Positions 43,982 through 53,040 of a DNA stretch of 55,428 nucleotides are shown here, in pieces. This DNA comes from an uncultured Lachnospiraceae bacterium (lineage in GTDB: Bacteria; Bacillota; Clostridia; Lachnospirales; Lachnospiraceae): contig CAOJQZ010000008.1 in NCBI GenBank assembly GCA_948441955.1, positions 1-55,428 on the forward strand, written 5' to 3'. Below the pieces are notes generated by a model. That model searched no databases. It was not told where the DNA came from and saw only the letters and a program-made list of their open reading frames with translations. Position 1 is the stretch's first letter; every line of letters starts with the position of its first letter. Both the position numbers and the translations under genes were made by a program.

Positions 43982-44848
43982 ATGAATTGGTTGGATAAAC
44001 TGGAACGAAAATTTGGCAGATATGCAATTGCCAATCTGATGTATTATATTATTATTTTTTATGGTGTGGGTTTTGTGATTAACCTGGTGAATCCGGAGTT
44101 TTATTATCAATATTTAAGCCTGAATGTGGAGGCAGTGCTTCACGGGCAGATATGGAGGCTTGTAACCTTTATTATCCAGGCCCCTTCGGACAGTATTATT
44201 TTCATTATTTTTGTGCTTCATCTCTATTATATGATAGGAATGGAGCTTGAAAGGGCATGGGGGTCTTTCCGGTTTAATGTATATTTTTTTTCGGGAATGT
44301 TTTTTCATATACTTGCCGCATTTATCGTGTATTTTGTACTGGGACTGTCGCTGCCCATGAGTACATGGTATCTGAATCTGTCCCTTTTCTTCGGATTTGC
44401 AGCGCTTTATCCTAATATGGAGTTTCTGCTTTTTATGATTATTCCGGTCAAGGTAAAGTGGCTTGCCCTTCTTGATGCAGTTTACTTTGCTTATGGTATT
44501 TTACAGGCGTTTCTTCCGGCATATGGGGGCGGAATATTTGGAGTTGTATATAAGGCAAACGCGGTTGCAGCTGCGGTATCTATACTGAATTTCCTGCTGT
44601 TCTTTCTGGGCTCAAGAAACGTCAGGCCCTACAGTCCCAAGCAGGTAAAAAGAAAGAGGGAATTTAAAAGAAATATCCGCAATGCCTCAAAGCCCATGAA
44701 TTACGGCGGCGGAGCAAGACACAAATGCGCGGTCTGCGGACGCACAGATCTGGACGACGCTGGTTTGGAGTTTCGGTATTGTTCCAAGTGCAGCGGAAAT
44801 TATGAATATTGTCAGGAGCATCTTTTTACGCATACACATGTAAAATAG
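43982..44848 (+). CDS. Rhomboid-fold membrane protein with C-terminal zinc ribbon
   Basis: A 288-aa protein with about six transmembrane segments (35-205) and a soluble tail. The first loop has 'LHGQIWRLVTFIIQ', the W-R motif of rhomboid and derlin proteins, and the next helix 'LYYMIGMELERAWG' also fits rhomboids. The catalytic GxSG serine and the later histidine of active rhomboid proteases are not visible, so it looks like a pseudoprotease. The tail has C-x2-C ('CAVCGRTD'), C-x2-C ('YCSKCSG') and C-x2-H ('YCQEH'), a treble-clef or zinc-ribbon pattern. Function unknown. GGAG is 9 bases before the ATG. Pyruvate kinase follows at 40 bases. Confidence 0.75.
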   Translation: MNWLDKLERKFGRYAIANLMYYIIIFYGVGFVINLVNPEFYYQYLSLNVEAVLHGQIWRLVTFIIQAPSDSIIFIIFVLHLYYMIGMELERAWGSFRFNVYFFSGMFFHILAAFIVYFVLGLSLPMSTWYLNLSLFFGFAALYPNMEFLLFMIIPVKVKWLALLDAVYFAYGILQAFLPAYGGGIFGVVYKANAVAAAVSILNFLLFFLGSRNVRPYSPKQVKRKREFKRNIRNASKPMNYGGGARHKCAVCGRTDLDDAGLEFRYCSKCSGNYEYCQEHLFTHTHVK

Positions 44849-44888
44849 AAAGACTGTTTATAGAATAAAAAGGAAGGAACAAAAGGAA

Positions 44889-46325
44889 ATGAAAAAAACA
44901 AAAATTATCTGTACGATGGGTCCAAGCTCTGATAATGAGGAGATTTTAAGAAGGCTGGTACGCGGAGGGATGGATATTGCCCGGTTTAATTTTTCCCATG
45001 GAACACATGAGGAACAAAAGATTCGAATGGACAGACTGAAAAGAATCCGTGACGAGGAGAAAAGGCCTATTGCCATTCTTCTGGATACAAAGGGACCGGA
45101 GATTCGCACGGGAGTTCTGAAGGGTGGAAAAAAGGCGGTTTTGAAAGAAGGAGAAATGCTTACTCTTACTACAGAAGAGATAGAAGGAGATGAAAAACGG
45201 ATTTCTATCACCTATTCGGGACTTGTGGAGGACGTTCAGGCCGGGAGCAGGATTTTGATTGACGACGGCCTGATTGAGCTTCAGGTAAAGAGCAAGCAGG
45301 ATACAGAGATTATCTGCAGGATTATAAACGGCGGGGAGTTAGGAGAGCGCAAGGGAGTGAATGTACCGAATGTACCGGTAAGGCTTCCTGCAATTACAGA
45401 TAAGGACAGGGAGGATATCCGGTTCGGCGTTGCTCAGAAGATTGATTTTATCGCAGCGTCTTTTGTGCGCAATGCAGAATGTATTTTAGAAATCCGCTCC
45501 TTCCTTAAGGAGTGTAATGCGCCGTATATCCCAATTATCGCGAAAATTGAAAATGCAGAGGGAATCCGCAACATTGAAGAGATTGTACGGTGTGCGGACG
45601 GGGTCATGGTTGCTAGAGGCGATCTGGGTGTTGAGATACCGGCAGAGGAGGTGCCGTATCTTCAGAAATTTTTGATTCAGACATGTAACGACAATTATAA
45701 GCCGGTAATCACGGCAACTCAGATGCTGGATTCTATGATGCGTAATCCGCGCCCTACCAGAGCAGAGGTGACAGACGTTGCGAATGCAGTCTATGACGGA
45801 ACAGATGCAGTTATGCTGTCCGGCGAGACGGCAGCGGGAAAATATCCTGCAGAAGCTCTTAAAATGATGGTACATATTGTTGAGAATACAGAGGAGCACC
45901 TGGACTATAAGCAGCTGCTTGAGAAGGCCAAGGAGCATCATATGAAGAGTGCATCAAGCGCCCTTGCCCATGCCACTGTTACAACGGCTTCGAATATGGG
46001 GGCAAGATGTATTATTACGCCTACGGTGACAGGAGCAACGGCAAGGGTTGTGTCCAAATTCAAGCCGAAGACAGAGATTATCGGCGTATCTCCCAGTGAG
46101 GCAACTCTTCGGAGGATGCAGATATACTGGGGGGTAAGGCCTCTCAAATCTATAGAGGCAAGATCTACAGACGAAATCTGCAACAGCGCCATAGAGCTTG
46201 TCTGTGCAAAGCAGATTGCAGAGACAGGAGATGTGGTAGTACTGACAGCCGGTATTCCGTCCCCTGCAATCGGAGGGCAGAAGATGGGGGTCAGCAATAT
46301 GATGAAGATAACGGTGGTAGAGTAA
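44889..46325 (+). CDS. pyk: Pyruvate kinase
   Basis: A 478-aa enzyme making pyruvate and ATP from phosphoenolpyruvate. 'KTKIICTMGPSSDNEE', 'DIARFNFSHG', 'LLDTKGPEIRTG', the catalytic-lysine segment 'IPIIAKIENAEG' and 'GVMVARGDLGVEIP' are all intact, and the C-domain runs to 'GGQKMGVSNMMKI'. The extra C-terminal PEP-utiliser domain found in Bacillus pyruvate kinase is absent. AAGGAA precedes the ATG. It completes the lower glycolytic set of this window apart from enolase. Confidence 0.98.
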   Translation: MKKTKIICTMGPSSDNEEILRRLVRGGMDIARFNFSHGTHEEQKIRMDRLKRIRDEEKRPIAILLDTKGPEIRTGVLKGGKKAVLKEGEMLTLTTEEIEGDEKRISITYSGLVEDVQAGSRILIDDGLIELQVKSKQDTEIICRIINGGELGERKGVNVPNVPVRLPAITDKDREDIRFGVAQKIDFIAASFVRNAECILEIRSFLKECNAPYIPIIAKIENAEGIRNIEEIVRCADGVMVARGDLGVEIPAEEVPYLQKFLIQTCNDNYKPVITATQMLDSMMRNPRPTRAEVTDVANAVYDGTDAVMLSGETAAGKYPAEALKMMVHIVENTEEHLDYKQLLEKAKEHHMKSASSALAHATVTTASNMGARCIITPTVTGATARVVSKFKPKTEIIGVSPSEATLRRMQIYWGVRPLKSIEARSTDEICNSAIELVCAKQIAETGDVVVLTAGIPSPAIGGQKMGVSNMMKITVVE

Positions 46326-46350
46326 AGGATAACAGCTTTGGTGGACAAAA

Positions 46351-47586
46351 ATGATAAATCGTGATTGGGAAAAATTCGGAGAAGAGATAAGAAGGACAGT
46401 GCAGGATGCCATAGACGCCCAGGATTATAATAAATTGAACCAGACGGTAACAGATACTATTAACAATGCAGTGGACGGCATTGCAAAGAGCCTGCGGGGC
46501 GGGAGAGAAGAAAAACGCACAGGAAATGCAGGCGGTACGTATGGACAGACAGGCCCGTATTACAGGAAGGGATATTCTTACAGCGGACAGACGCCCCTCC
46601 AAAAAATACAGCCCAAAAGAGTACCAGAATTGTACAGGAGCGTAACTTCAGTTGTTGCAGGCGGTACGGTCATGACAGCTTTGGGAGCAGTTTTCGGCGG
46701 AATCTTCTTTGTGTTTCTGCTGCTTTGGATGATCGGTATGGCAGTTGACGGGAGTATAGGCATTCCGGGTATTATTATTCTTGCTATTTTTCTTGTATTC
46801 AGTGTTTCCGGCTTTGCAGTCAGCCGGTGGGGTTCGGTTTTAAGAGGGCGTGTAAAGCGGTTTCGGGCATATGTAAGGATTCTTGGGAGCAGGGAGTACT
46901 GCAATGTCCGGGAGCTTGCAGAAGGCACCAGAAGGAACATAAAATACGTACTTAAGGATTTGGAGCAGATGTTAAGGAGCGGCTGGTTTCTGCAGGGACA
47001 TTTGGACGAGCAGAAAACCTGTCTTATCGTCAGCCATAATATGTATCATCAATATCTTAGAATCGAAGAGGACAGAAAGAAAACCATAGAGGATCAGAAG
47101 GCAGGCGAAGAGGAGAAGCGAAAAAAGGCTGAGGAGCACAGCCAGAAGCTTTCTCCTGAGGTGAGGAAAATTGTTGAGGAAGGGGATGCCTATATCCGGA
47201 AAATCCATGCCTGCAATGATGCCATTCCCGGAGCAGAGATTTCTGCAAAGATATCCCGGATGGAGACGGTTATTGACAGGATTTTTGACAGGGTGGAGCA
47301 GGACCCTGAAGCAGTAGATGATATCAGGAGGATGATGGAATATTACCTTCCTACGACCATTAAGCTTTTAGAGGCATATAAGGAGCTGGATTCACAGCCG
47401 GTGGATGGTGAGAATATCCGTTCCTCCAAGAAGGAGATTGAAAAAACGCTGGATACTTTAAGCAGCGCATTTGAAAAACTTCTGGACGACTTGTTCCAGG
47501 ATACTGCGTGGGATGTTTCCGCGGATATATCCGTGCTTCATACCATGCTCGCCCAGGACGGCCTTACAGAGGACGGGCTTAAATAA
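46351..47586 (+). CDS. XpaC-family membrane protein
   Basis: A 411-aa protein. The N-terminus is charged and resembles 'DWEKFGEEIRRTVQDAI', a motif of Lachnospiraceae XpaC-like proteins that carry a short amphipathic start. Two transmembrane helices follow at about 110-160 ('FFVFLLLWMIGMAVDG', 'IIILAIFLVFSVSGFAV'). Then comes a winged-helix-like segment ('LGSREYCNVRELAEGTRRN') and a long helical domain to the end. XpaC was named for hydrolysis of bromochloroindolyl phosphate, but its real role is unclear. It is paired with telA, as in many Firmicutes. Confidence 0.82.
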   Translation: MINRDWEKFGEEIRRTVQDAIDAQDYNKLNQTVTDTINNAVDGIAKSLRGGREEKRTGNAGGTYGQTGPYYRKGYSYSGQTPLQKIQPKRVPELYRSVTSVVAGGTVMTALGAVFGGIFFVFLLLWMIGMAVDGSIGIPGIIILAIFLVFSVSGFAVSRWGSVLRGRVKRFRAYVRILGSREYCNVRELAEGTRRNIKYVLKDLEQMLRSGWFLQGHLDEQKTCLIVSHNMYHQYLRIEEDRKKTIEDQKAGEEEKRKKAEEHSQKLSPEVRKIVEEGDAYIRKIHACNDAIPGAEISAKISRMETVIDRIFDRVEQDPEAVDDIRRMMEYYLPTTIKLLEAYKELDSQPVDGENIRSSKKEIEKTLDTLSSAFEKLLDDLFQDTAWDVSADISVLHTMLAQDGLTEDGLK

Positions 47587-47610
47587 ATAAAAAGGATGGA
47601 GAGATGTAAG

Positions 47611-48741
47611 ATGAATGAGTTTGAAGAATTATCGGCAGTTCCCGAGCTTACGCTGGAACCCTTTAAGGAGGAAGTAAAACCGGTTATAGCGGCGGAGAAA
47701 AAAGAAGTTTTTGACGACAGTGTTTTGTCAGCGGAGGAGCGGAAGACTGTGGAGGCGTTTGTACAGAAGATTGATCTTGCAGACTCTACGGCCATTCTGA
47801 ATTATGGAGCAGGCACCCAAAAGAAAATGGCAGATTTTTCAGAAGGCGCTCTTGAAAATGTGAAGACAAAGGATCTGGGAGAAGTAGGCGAGCTGCTTTC
47901 CGATGTAGTGAAAGAGCTTAAGAGCTTTGATGATGAGGAGGAAGAAAAAGGATTTCTCGGTATTTTTAAAAAGACCTCTAATAAAATTCAGTCTATGAAA
48001 GCTAAATATGCCAGGGCAGAGACAAATATCAATCAGATATGTAAGGTGCTTGAAAATCATCAGGTACAGCTTTTAAAGGATATTGCCATATTGGATAAGA
48101 TGTATAAGCTGAATCTTACCTATTTTAAGGAGCTTTCCATGTATGTGCTCGCAGGTAAGAAAAAGCTTGAACAGGTGAGAAATACGGAACTTCCCAATCT
48201 TCTTAGAAAGGCGCAGATGAGCGGTCTTGCAGAGGATGCCCAGGCCGCAAGAGATTTGGATTCTATGTGTAACCGGTTCGAAAAGAAGATTCATGACCTG
48301 GAGCTTACAAAGACAGTTTCTATGCAGACGGCGCCCCAGATTCGTCTAATTCAGAGCAATGACACACTGATGGCGGAAAAAATCCAGTCTACCATTGTCA
48401 ATACGGTTCCCCTCTGGAAGAGCCAGATGGTGCTGGCTCTCGGTGTGGAACATTCCGCCCAGGCCGCGGCTGCCCAGCGGGAGGTGACGGATATGACGAA
48501 TGAGCTTCTTAAGAAAAATGCCCAGAAGCTTAAGATGGCAACCATTGATACCGCACGGGAATCGGAGAGGGGTATTATAGAGATGGATACCTTACGGCAT
48601 ACTAACGAAGCGCTGATTGCCACCTTTGACGAGGTGATGCAGATTCAGGCCGAAGGCCGGCAGAAGAGAAAAGAGGCAGAAGCAGAGATGCTTCGTCTGG
48701 AAAAGGAGCTTAAGGTTAAGCTTCTGCAGGTGCAGGGATAA
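47611..48741 (+). CDS. telA: TelA-family toxic anion resistance protein
   Basis: A 376-aa helical cytosolic protein of the TelA/KlaA family, linked to tellurite and cell-envelope stress resistance. The start at 47611 is chosen because GGAG lies 9 bases upstream; the ATG at 47596 overlaps that site. Family marks include 'NYGAGTQKKMADFSEGALENV', here visible over residues 65-85, 'QLLKDIAILDKMYKLN' and 'TVPLWKSQMVLALG'. It is cotranscribed with xpaC (24-base gap); the two products probably act together at the membrane. Confidence 0.9.
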   Translation: MNEFEELSAVPELTLEPFKEEVKPVIAAEKKEVFDDSVLSAEERKTVEAFVQKIDLADSTAILNYGAGTQKKMADFSEGALENVKTKDLGEVGELLSDVVKELKSFDDEEEEKGFLGIFKKTSNKIQSMKAKYARAETNINQICKVLENHQVQLLKDIAILDKMYKLNLTYFKELSMYVLAGKKKLEQVRNTELPNLLRKAQMSGLAEDAQAARDLDSMCNRFEKKIHDLELTKTVSMQTAPQIRLIQSNDTLMAEKIQSTIVNTVPLWKSQMVLALGVEHSAQAAAAQREVTDMTNELLKKNAQKLKMATIDTARESERGIIEMDTLRHTNEALIATFDEVMQIQAEGRQKRKEAEAEMLRLEKELKVKLLQVQG

Positions 48742-48748
48742 AACTGTG

Positions 48749-48777
48749 TTGACAGATGAGGAATAATACTGTATAGT
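48749..48777 (+). promoter_or_regulatory. Predicted promoter of trmB-lysA
   Basis: TTGACA (48749-48754), 17-base spacer, TATAGT (48772-48777). Near-consensus. Confidence 0.78.
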
Positions 48778-48803
48778 GTTCCGTGAAAGAACTACTAGAA
48801 AGG

Positions 48804-48835
48804 CTGCAGGCAGTCTGTATTCAGGCTGCCTGCAG
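48804..48835 (+). promoter_or_regulatory. Hairpin in the leader of the TrmB-type regulator
   Basis: CTGCAGGCAG at 48804-48813 pairs perfectly with CTGCCTGCAG at 48826-48835 over a 12-base loop. Its right arm abuts the AGGTGTG ribosome site of the gene starting at 48848. It lies about 20 bases after the predicted transcription start. It may be an operator, or a leader hairpin that affects translation. Confidence 0.55.
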
Positions 48836-48847
48836 GTGTGAGAGAAC

Positions 48848-49558
48848 ATGGCGGGGGAAACATTTGTAGAGCGTTTGATGGAATTTGATCTTACGAGGCA
48901 GGAGGCAGGAATATATGAATGTCTTCTCCGGGAAGGGAAAATTACAGGCTATGAGGTTGCAAAGCAGCTTGGAATTTCAAGGTCTAATGCCTACAATTCT
49001 CTGGCAAGTATGACTGAAAAGGGCGCTGCCTATCTGGTGGAGGAGGGAACGACGCGCAAATACGCGCCGGTTCCTATGGATGAATTCTGTAAAAACCGTA
49101 TACGTAGGCTGGAAGTACATATGCAGTGGCTGAATGCCCATCTGCCGGAGGAAAGAACTTATGTGGACGGGTATATTACCATTGAGGGCGCGGAGCACAT
49201 ACTGAATAAGGTGAGGAATCTCCTTCTTAAGACAAAGGAGAGGGTATATATATCCTGTACCAGCAATTATCTCCTTTTGTTTGTTGATGAGTTTGAGAAG
49301 CTTATACGGGACAGAAAACGGGTGGTGATTATTACTGACCAGCCGGTGAGCTTCGGAAATGCGAAGGTATATGTTGGTTCAGCAAGAGAGATGCAGATTG
49401 GTGTGATTGCTGATTCCAAGTACGTGCTGACCGGAGAATACGGAGAGGGCAGTATGAATACCTGCGTGTATTCGGGACAGAAGAATTTCGTAGAGCTCTA
49501 TAAAAGGGCGCTTGCGAATGAAATAAAATTATTTGCGATGCAGGAGGAGAATCAGTAA
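48848..49558 (+). CDS. TrmB-family transcriptional regulator
   Basis: A 236-aa regulator with an N-terminal winged helix ('FDLTRQEAGIYECLLREGKITGYEVAKQLG' region, residues 12-42, and the recognition helix 'SRSNAYNSLASMTEKG') and a C-terminal phospholipase D-like effector domain ('ERVYISCTSNYLLLFVDEF', 'VVIITDQPVSF'). TrmB proteins usually sense sugars or metabolites. It ends 1 base before the lysA-like gene, so the two are translationally coupled, and that gene's product or substrate pathway is a likely signal. Confidence 0.88.
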   Translation: MAGETFVERLMEFDLTRQEAGIYECLLREGKITGYEVAKQLGISRSNAYNSLASMTEKGAAYLVEEGTTRKYAPVPMDEFCKNRIRRLEVHMQWLNAHLPEERTYVDGYITIEGAEHILNKVRNLLLKTKERVYISCTSNYLLLFVDEFEKLIRDRKRVVIITDQPVSFGNAKVYVGSAREMQIGVIADSKYVLTGEYGEGSMNTCVYSGQKNFVELYKRALANEIKLFAMQEENQ

Positions 49559-49559
49559 G

Positions 49560-50831
49560 ATGAAAAAACAGCCGTTTGTAGACAAAGCCAAGCTGGAAGA
49601 AATTGTAAAGGAGTATCCGACCCCTTTTCATCTGTATGACGAGAAGGGAATCAGGGAAAATATAAAGGCTCTTAAGGATGCATTTGCATGGAATAAAGGT
49701 TACAAGGAATATTTTGCAGTCAAGGCAACGCCGAATCCGTACCTCATTGACATTTTAAGAGAGTATGGCTGCGGCTGCGATTGTTCCTCCTATACGGAGC
49801 TGATGCTGTCAGAGGCTGTCGGGGCATACGGGGAGGACATTATGTTTTCTTCAAATGATACGCCGGCGGAGGAATATGTATATGCAGAAAAGCTGGGCGC
49901 AATTATTAATCTGGATGATATTACCCATATTGATTTTCTGGAGAAGACGATCGGCTATATTCCAAAGACGATCAGCTGCAGGTACAATCCGGGGGGACTG
50001 TTTAAAATCAGCAATGATATTATGGATAATCCCGGAGATTCCAAATATGGCATGACCACAGAGCAGCTTTTCGACGCCTTTCGTATTCTTAAGGGAAAGG
50101 GAGCGGAAGAGTTCGGCATTCACGCCTTTCTTGCAAGCAACACAGTGACCAACGAGTATTATCCGATGCTGGCGAAAATCCTTTTTGAGGCGGCGGTGAA
50201 GCTAAAGAAGGAAACAGGCGTACATATTAAATTTATCAATCTTTCAGGCGGCATCGGAATTCCCTATACGCCGGATCAGGAGCCCAATGATATCCGGGTG
50301 ATTGGCGACGGAGTGCGGAGAGTCTATGAGGAGGTGCTTGTGCCTGCCGGTATGGGGGATGTGGAACTTTATACGGAACTCGGGCGCTATATGATGGGTC
50401 CCTATGGCTGTCTTGTAACAAAGGCGATTCACGAGAAGCATACCCATAAGGAATATATCGGTGTGGATGCCTGTGCGGTAAATCTTATGCGGCCTGCTAT
50501 GTACGGAGCATATCATCATATTACGGTTATGGGAAAAGAAAAGCTTCCCTGTGATCATAAATATGATATTGTCGGTTCCTTATGTGAAAATAATGATAAA
50601 TTTGCTATCGACAGGATGCTGCCGAAAATTGATATAGAAGATCTGCTTGTGATTCATGACACGGGAGCTCATGGGTTTGCTATGGGATATAATTATAACG
50701 GAAAGCTGAAATCTGCGGAAATTCTTTTGAAGGAGGACGGAAGCACGCAGCTCATAAGAAGAGCGGAGACGCCGGCCGATTATTTTGCTACCTTTGATTG
50801 CTTTGAGATTGGGAAAAAGCTGATAAAATAG
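49560..50831 (+). CDS. lysA: Diaminopimelate-decarboxylase-like PLP enzyme
   Basis: A 423-aa fold III PLP decarboxylase. The PLP lysine is K55 in 'YFAVKATPNPYLIDILR'. 'HDTGAHGFAMGYNYNGKL' is the conserved C-terminal active-site segment, and the glycine-rich phosphate loop is 'NLSGGIGIPYTPDQ'. The start at 49560 has GGAGGAG upstream. LysA converts meso-diaminopimelate to lysine. Here no other lysine gene is adjacent, and the gene is coupled to a TrmB regulator, so a related diamino-acid substrate is also possible. Confidence 0.88.
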   Translation: MKKQPFVDKAKLEEIVKEYPTPFHLYDEKGIRENIKALKDAFAWNKGYKEYFAVKATPNPYLIDILREYGCGCDCSSYTELMLSEAVGAYGEDIMFSSNDTPAEEYVYAEKLGAIINLDDITHIDFLEKTIGYIPKTISCRYNPGGLFKISNDIMDNPGDSKYGMTTEQLFDAFRILKGKGAEEFGIHAFLASNTVTNEYYPMLAKILFEAAVKLKKETGVHIKFINLSGGIGIPYTPDQEPNDIRVIGDGVRRVYEEVLVPAGMGDVELYTELGRYMMGPYGCLVTKAIHEKHTHKEYIGVDACAVNLMRPAMYGAYHHITVMGKEKLPCDHKYDIVGSLCENNDKFAIDRMLPKIDIEDLLVIHDTGAHGFAMGYNYNGKLKSAEILLKEDGSTQLIRRAETPADYFATFDCFEIGKKLIK

Positions 50832-50876
50832 TTTATGAAAATCCCACGGCAATGCCCTTTTTAGGATAGATGATAT

Positions 50877-50914
50877 AAAAGGTGCCGGAAATTCTATAGA
50901 TTCCGGCACCTTTT
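50877..50914. terminator. Bidirectional terminator between lysA and tRNA-Leu
   Basis: AAAAGGTGCCGGAA at 50877-50890 pairs perfectly with TTCCGGCACCTTTT at 50901-50914 over a 10-base loop. The A-run and T-run make it work in both directions. Confidence 0.9.
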
Positions 50915-50928
50915 AAACTTAAGTTCAC

Positions 50929-51011
50929 TGCGGATGGCGGGACTTGAACCCGCACGAAGTCGCCCTCGTCAGATTTTGAGTCTGATGCGTCTGCCATTCC
51001 GCCACATCCGC
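50929..51011 (-). tRNA. tRNA-Leu (anticodon CAA)
   Basis: An 83-base class II tRNA on the minus strand. The acceptor arm is GCGGATG with CATCCGC. The anticodon stem is TCAGA/TCTGA around the loop CTCAAAA, giving anticodon CAA for codon UUG. A long variable arm and the T arm GCGGG-TTCAAGT-CCCGC are present. The 3' CCA is not encoded; A is the discriminator. Confidence 0.95.
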
Positions 51012-51039
51012 ATATTTTTGGATTCTTAAACCGAAATTT

Positions 51040-51068
51040 ATTGTATCACAATACTTCATAAAATACAA
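51040..51068 (-). promoter_or_regulatory. Predicted promoter of tRNA-Leu
   Basis: Reading leftward: TTGTAT (51068-51063), 17-base spacer, TACAAT (51045-51040), about 29 bases before the tRNA 5' end. Confidence 0.65.
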
Positions 51069-51134
51069 TAAAAATTTTTGCAAATCTTTTTCTTTATATA
51101 AAAACAATATCAATAAAAAGTGAGGACAAATGGC

Positions 51135-52820
51135 ATGGGATTTACAGTAAGAGACATGCTGAAAGCAGAGATATTCGGTAATGCAAAGGTGCTTGGCGGC
51201 AGTCAAGGCCTTGACAATGAGATTTTGGGGGTAACCATTATTGAGGCCCCTGATATTGTGAAGTTTATTAATGGCGGAGAGGTTCTGCTAACGGGTTTTT
51301 ATGCTTTTCAGTCCTGCAGTGTAAAGGAATTTGGAGAATACATAGAGGAACTGTCAAAGAAAAAGGTTAGCGCCGTGGCCGTGAAGCGCAAACAAAATGT
51401 GGAACATATAGAGGAAAAGCTTCATATTCTGTTAAATTATGCCGGGGAACATGGAGTGCCTGTTTTAGAGATTTCACGAGAGCTCTCCTTCCGGGATATA
51501 TTAAAGATGATTATGGAGCGGCTTTTTAATGACGAAGTAAGGCGGCTTAAATATTTTAAGACGACTCATGATAATTTTACCGCACTGTCTTTGTCTTTTG
51601 GAGCTACAGAGAACGGAATTCAGAGAATCCTTGATGTGCTGGAAAAGCTGATCGGCAATCCGGCAGCGCTTTTTAATCAGAATATGGACTGTCTTGCGTC
51701 AACAGAGGGCAGTGCGCATAAGCTTGTTCTCTCTAAACAGGCGGAGGAATACGAGCCCCGTTTTTATTCCAATTATCATTACTTAAGACAGAAGGTCTGC
51801 ATGGAAGAGGGAGGGCGGCAGACGTCCCAGCTGGTGGTAAAACTTAAGGTGATGTACAGCAGAAAAATGTATCTGGCTGTCACAGAATCCAGAAATCCGT
51901 TCAGTGATCTGGATGATATTGCTATTGAAAATGCGGTAACAGCACTCAGGCAGGAAATGTTCCGCCAGAATTCCATAGAGGAGCTGGAGGAAAAGTTCCA
52001 GAATGACATTATGAATCATATTTTAAGCGGAAAGCTCCATTCCAGGCAGGAAATTGAGAGGAATATTAAGCTTTTGGGAATTCCGATGGAGGCTTCATAC
52101 CGTGTACTGGTTCTAAAGCTGTGGAACAAAGAAAACGATGAGTTTGAGAAGCTAAGTGAGGAGCTTCAGTATTTCAGCGTCCTGCGTGACGCTGTAGTGA
52201 AGGAGTTCCGGGAGGTGCGGATCCGCAACGATGTGGATAAGGTGACAGTCATCCAGCAGATAAAAGAGGGGCAGAAGCAGGAGGAATACCGGGAAGAGCT
52301 TAGATGCACGGTAGAGCGGATTCAGAAAAGAATCATAGAAAAAAACAAGAGGCTGGTAGTCCGGGTCGGCGTAGGAAAGGAAGTAGAAGGTGTTTTAAAC
52401 ATTTCGGACAGCTATAAGGAGGCAGGTGATTCACTGGAATTTATCGGTATTCTGGGAGGGCAGAGCGACAGTCATGCATCTTCTGTCATGTTTTTTACCG
52501 ATATGGGTATTTTTAAGCTTTTGTGTAAGCTTGCCACAGCGGAGGAGCTTTCTGAGTACATACCGGAAAGTCTTGAGAAGCTGTTTCATTATAAAAAGCA
52601 GCAGAGGGGCGACTTGATCCTTACGCTCAGTACTTATCTGGACAGGAACCAGAATCTTACAAAGACGGCTCAGGAGCTTTTTATTCATTATAAAACAGCG
52701 GCCTACCGTATAGATCGGATTGCAGAAATTACGGGGATTGACTTTGACAACCCGAATGAGGTGCTGGCTGTCAGAATCGGGCTGATAGTCCATAAGATGG
52801 TAGAAAATATTAAAAAATAA
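51135..52820 (+). CDS. PucR-family transcriptional regulator
   Basis: A 561-aa regulator. The N-terminal PucR domain ('TVRDMLKAEIFGNAKVLGG', 'VTIIEAPDIVKFINGGEVLLTGF') is followed by a central GGDEF-like ligand region and a C-terminal helix-turn-helix ('LTLSTYLDRNQNLTKTAQEL', 'HYKTAAYRIDRIAEITG'). PucR of B. subtilis controls purine catabolism. The start at 51135 has AGGA 8 bases upstream. The downstream M20 amidohydrolase and DAO-family flavoprotein are likely targets. Confidence 0.92.
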   Translation: MGFTVRDMLKAEIFGNAKVLGGSQGLDNEILGVTIIEAPDIVKFINGGEVLLTGFYAFQSCSVKEFGEYIEELSKKKVSAVAVKRKQNVEHIEEKLHILLNYAGEHGVPVLEISRELSFRDILKMIMERLFNDEVRRLKYFKTTHDNFTALSLSFGATENGIQRILDVLEKLIGNPAALFNQNMDCLASTEGSAHKLVLSKQAEEYEPRFYSNYHYLRQKVCMEEGGRQTSQLVVKLKVMYSRKMYLAVTESRNPFSDLDDIAIENAVTALRQEMFRQNSIEELEEKFQNDIMNHILSGKLHSRQEIERNIKLLGIPMEASYRVLVLKLWNKENDEFEKLSEELQYFSVLRDAVVKEFREVRIRNDVDKVTVIQQIKEGQKQEEYREELRCTVERIQKRIIEKNKRLVVRVGVGKEVEGVLNISDSYKEAGDSLEFIGILGGQSDSHASSVMFFTDMGIFKLLCKLATAEELSEYIPESLEKLFHYKKQQRGDLILTLSTYLDRNQNLTKTAQELFIHYKTAAYRIDRIAEITGIDFDNPNEVLAVRIGLIVHKMVENIKK

Positions 52821-52827
52821 ATGTGGC

Positions 52828-52873
52828 AGAGATATTGCTTATCCAATATGGACAAATAATATCTCTTTTTTTT
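52828..52873 (+). terminator. Terminator of the pucR-like gene
   Basis: AGAGATATT (52828-52836) pairs with AATATCTCT (52858-52866) across a 21-base loop, followed by eight Ts. Confidence 0.8.
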
Positions 52874-52906
52874 ATCTTTTTTTCCTGATGCATATTGTTA
52901 AAAAAA

Positions 52907-52930
52907 TATCTATAATGTGAAATATAGATA
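52907..52930 (+). promoter_or_regulatory. Inverted repeat before the M20 gene, candidate operator
   Basis: TATCTATA (52907-52914) and TATAGATA (52923-52930), perfect arms 8 bases apart. The left arm overlaps a TATAAT (52911-52916). It lies between the PucR-type regulator and its presumed targets. The remaining 110 bases up to 53041 hold no other signal I can support. Confidence 0.5.
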
Positions 52931-53040
52931 AGATTTATATACTTAATCTACAGCATGTGTACAGTTTGCCCAAAAAATAGTATATGGATTTATGAAAAGT
53001 GCTGAATAACAAAATAAGAAGAGGAGGAAGGTCAAGTAAC

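Noticed and set aside
50832..50914. Lysine riboswitch near lysA
   Set aside because: The only structure is a simple bidirectional terminator after the gene; no L-box-like leader exists before it.
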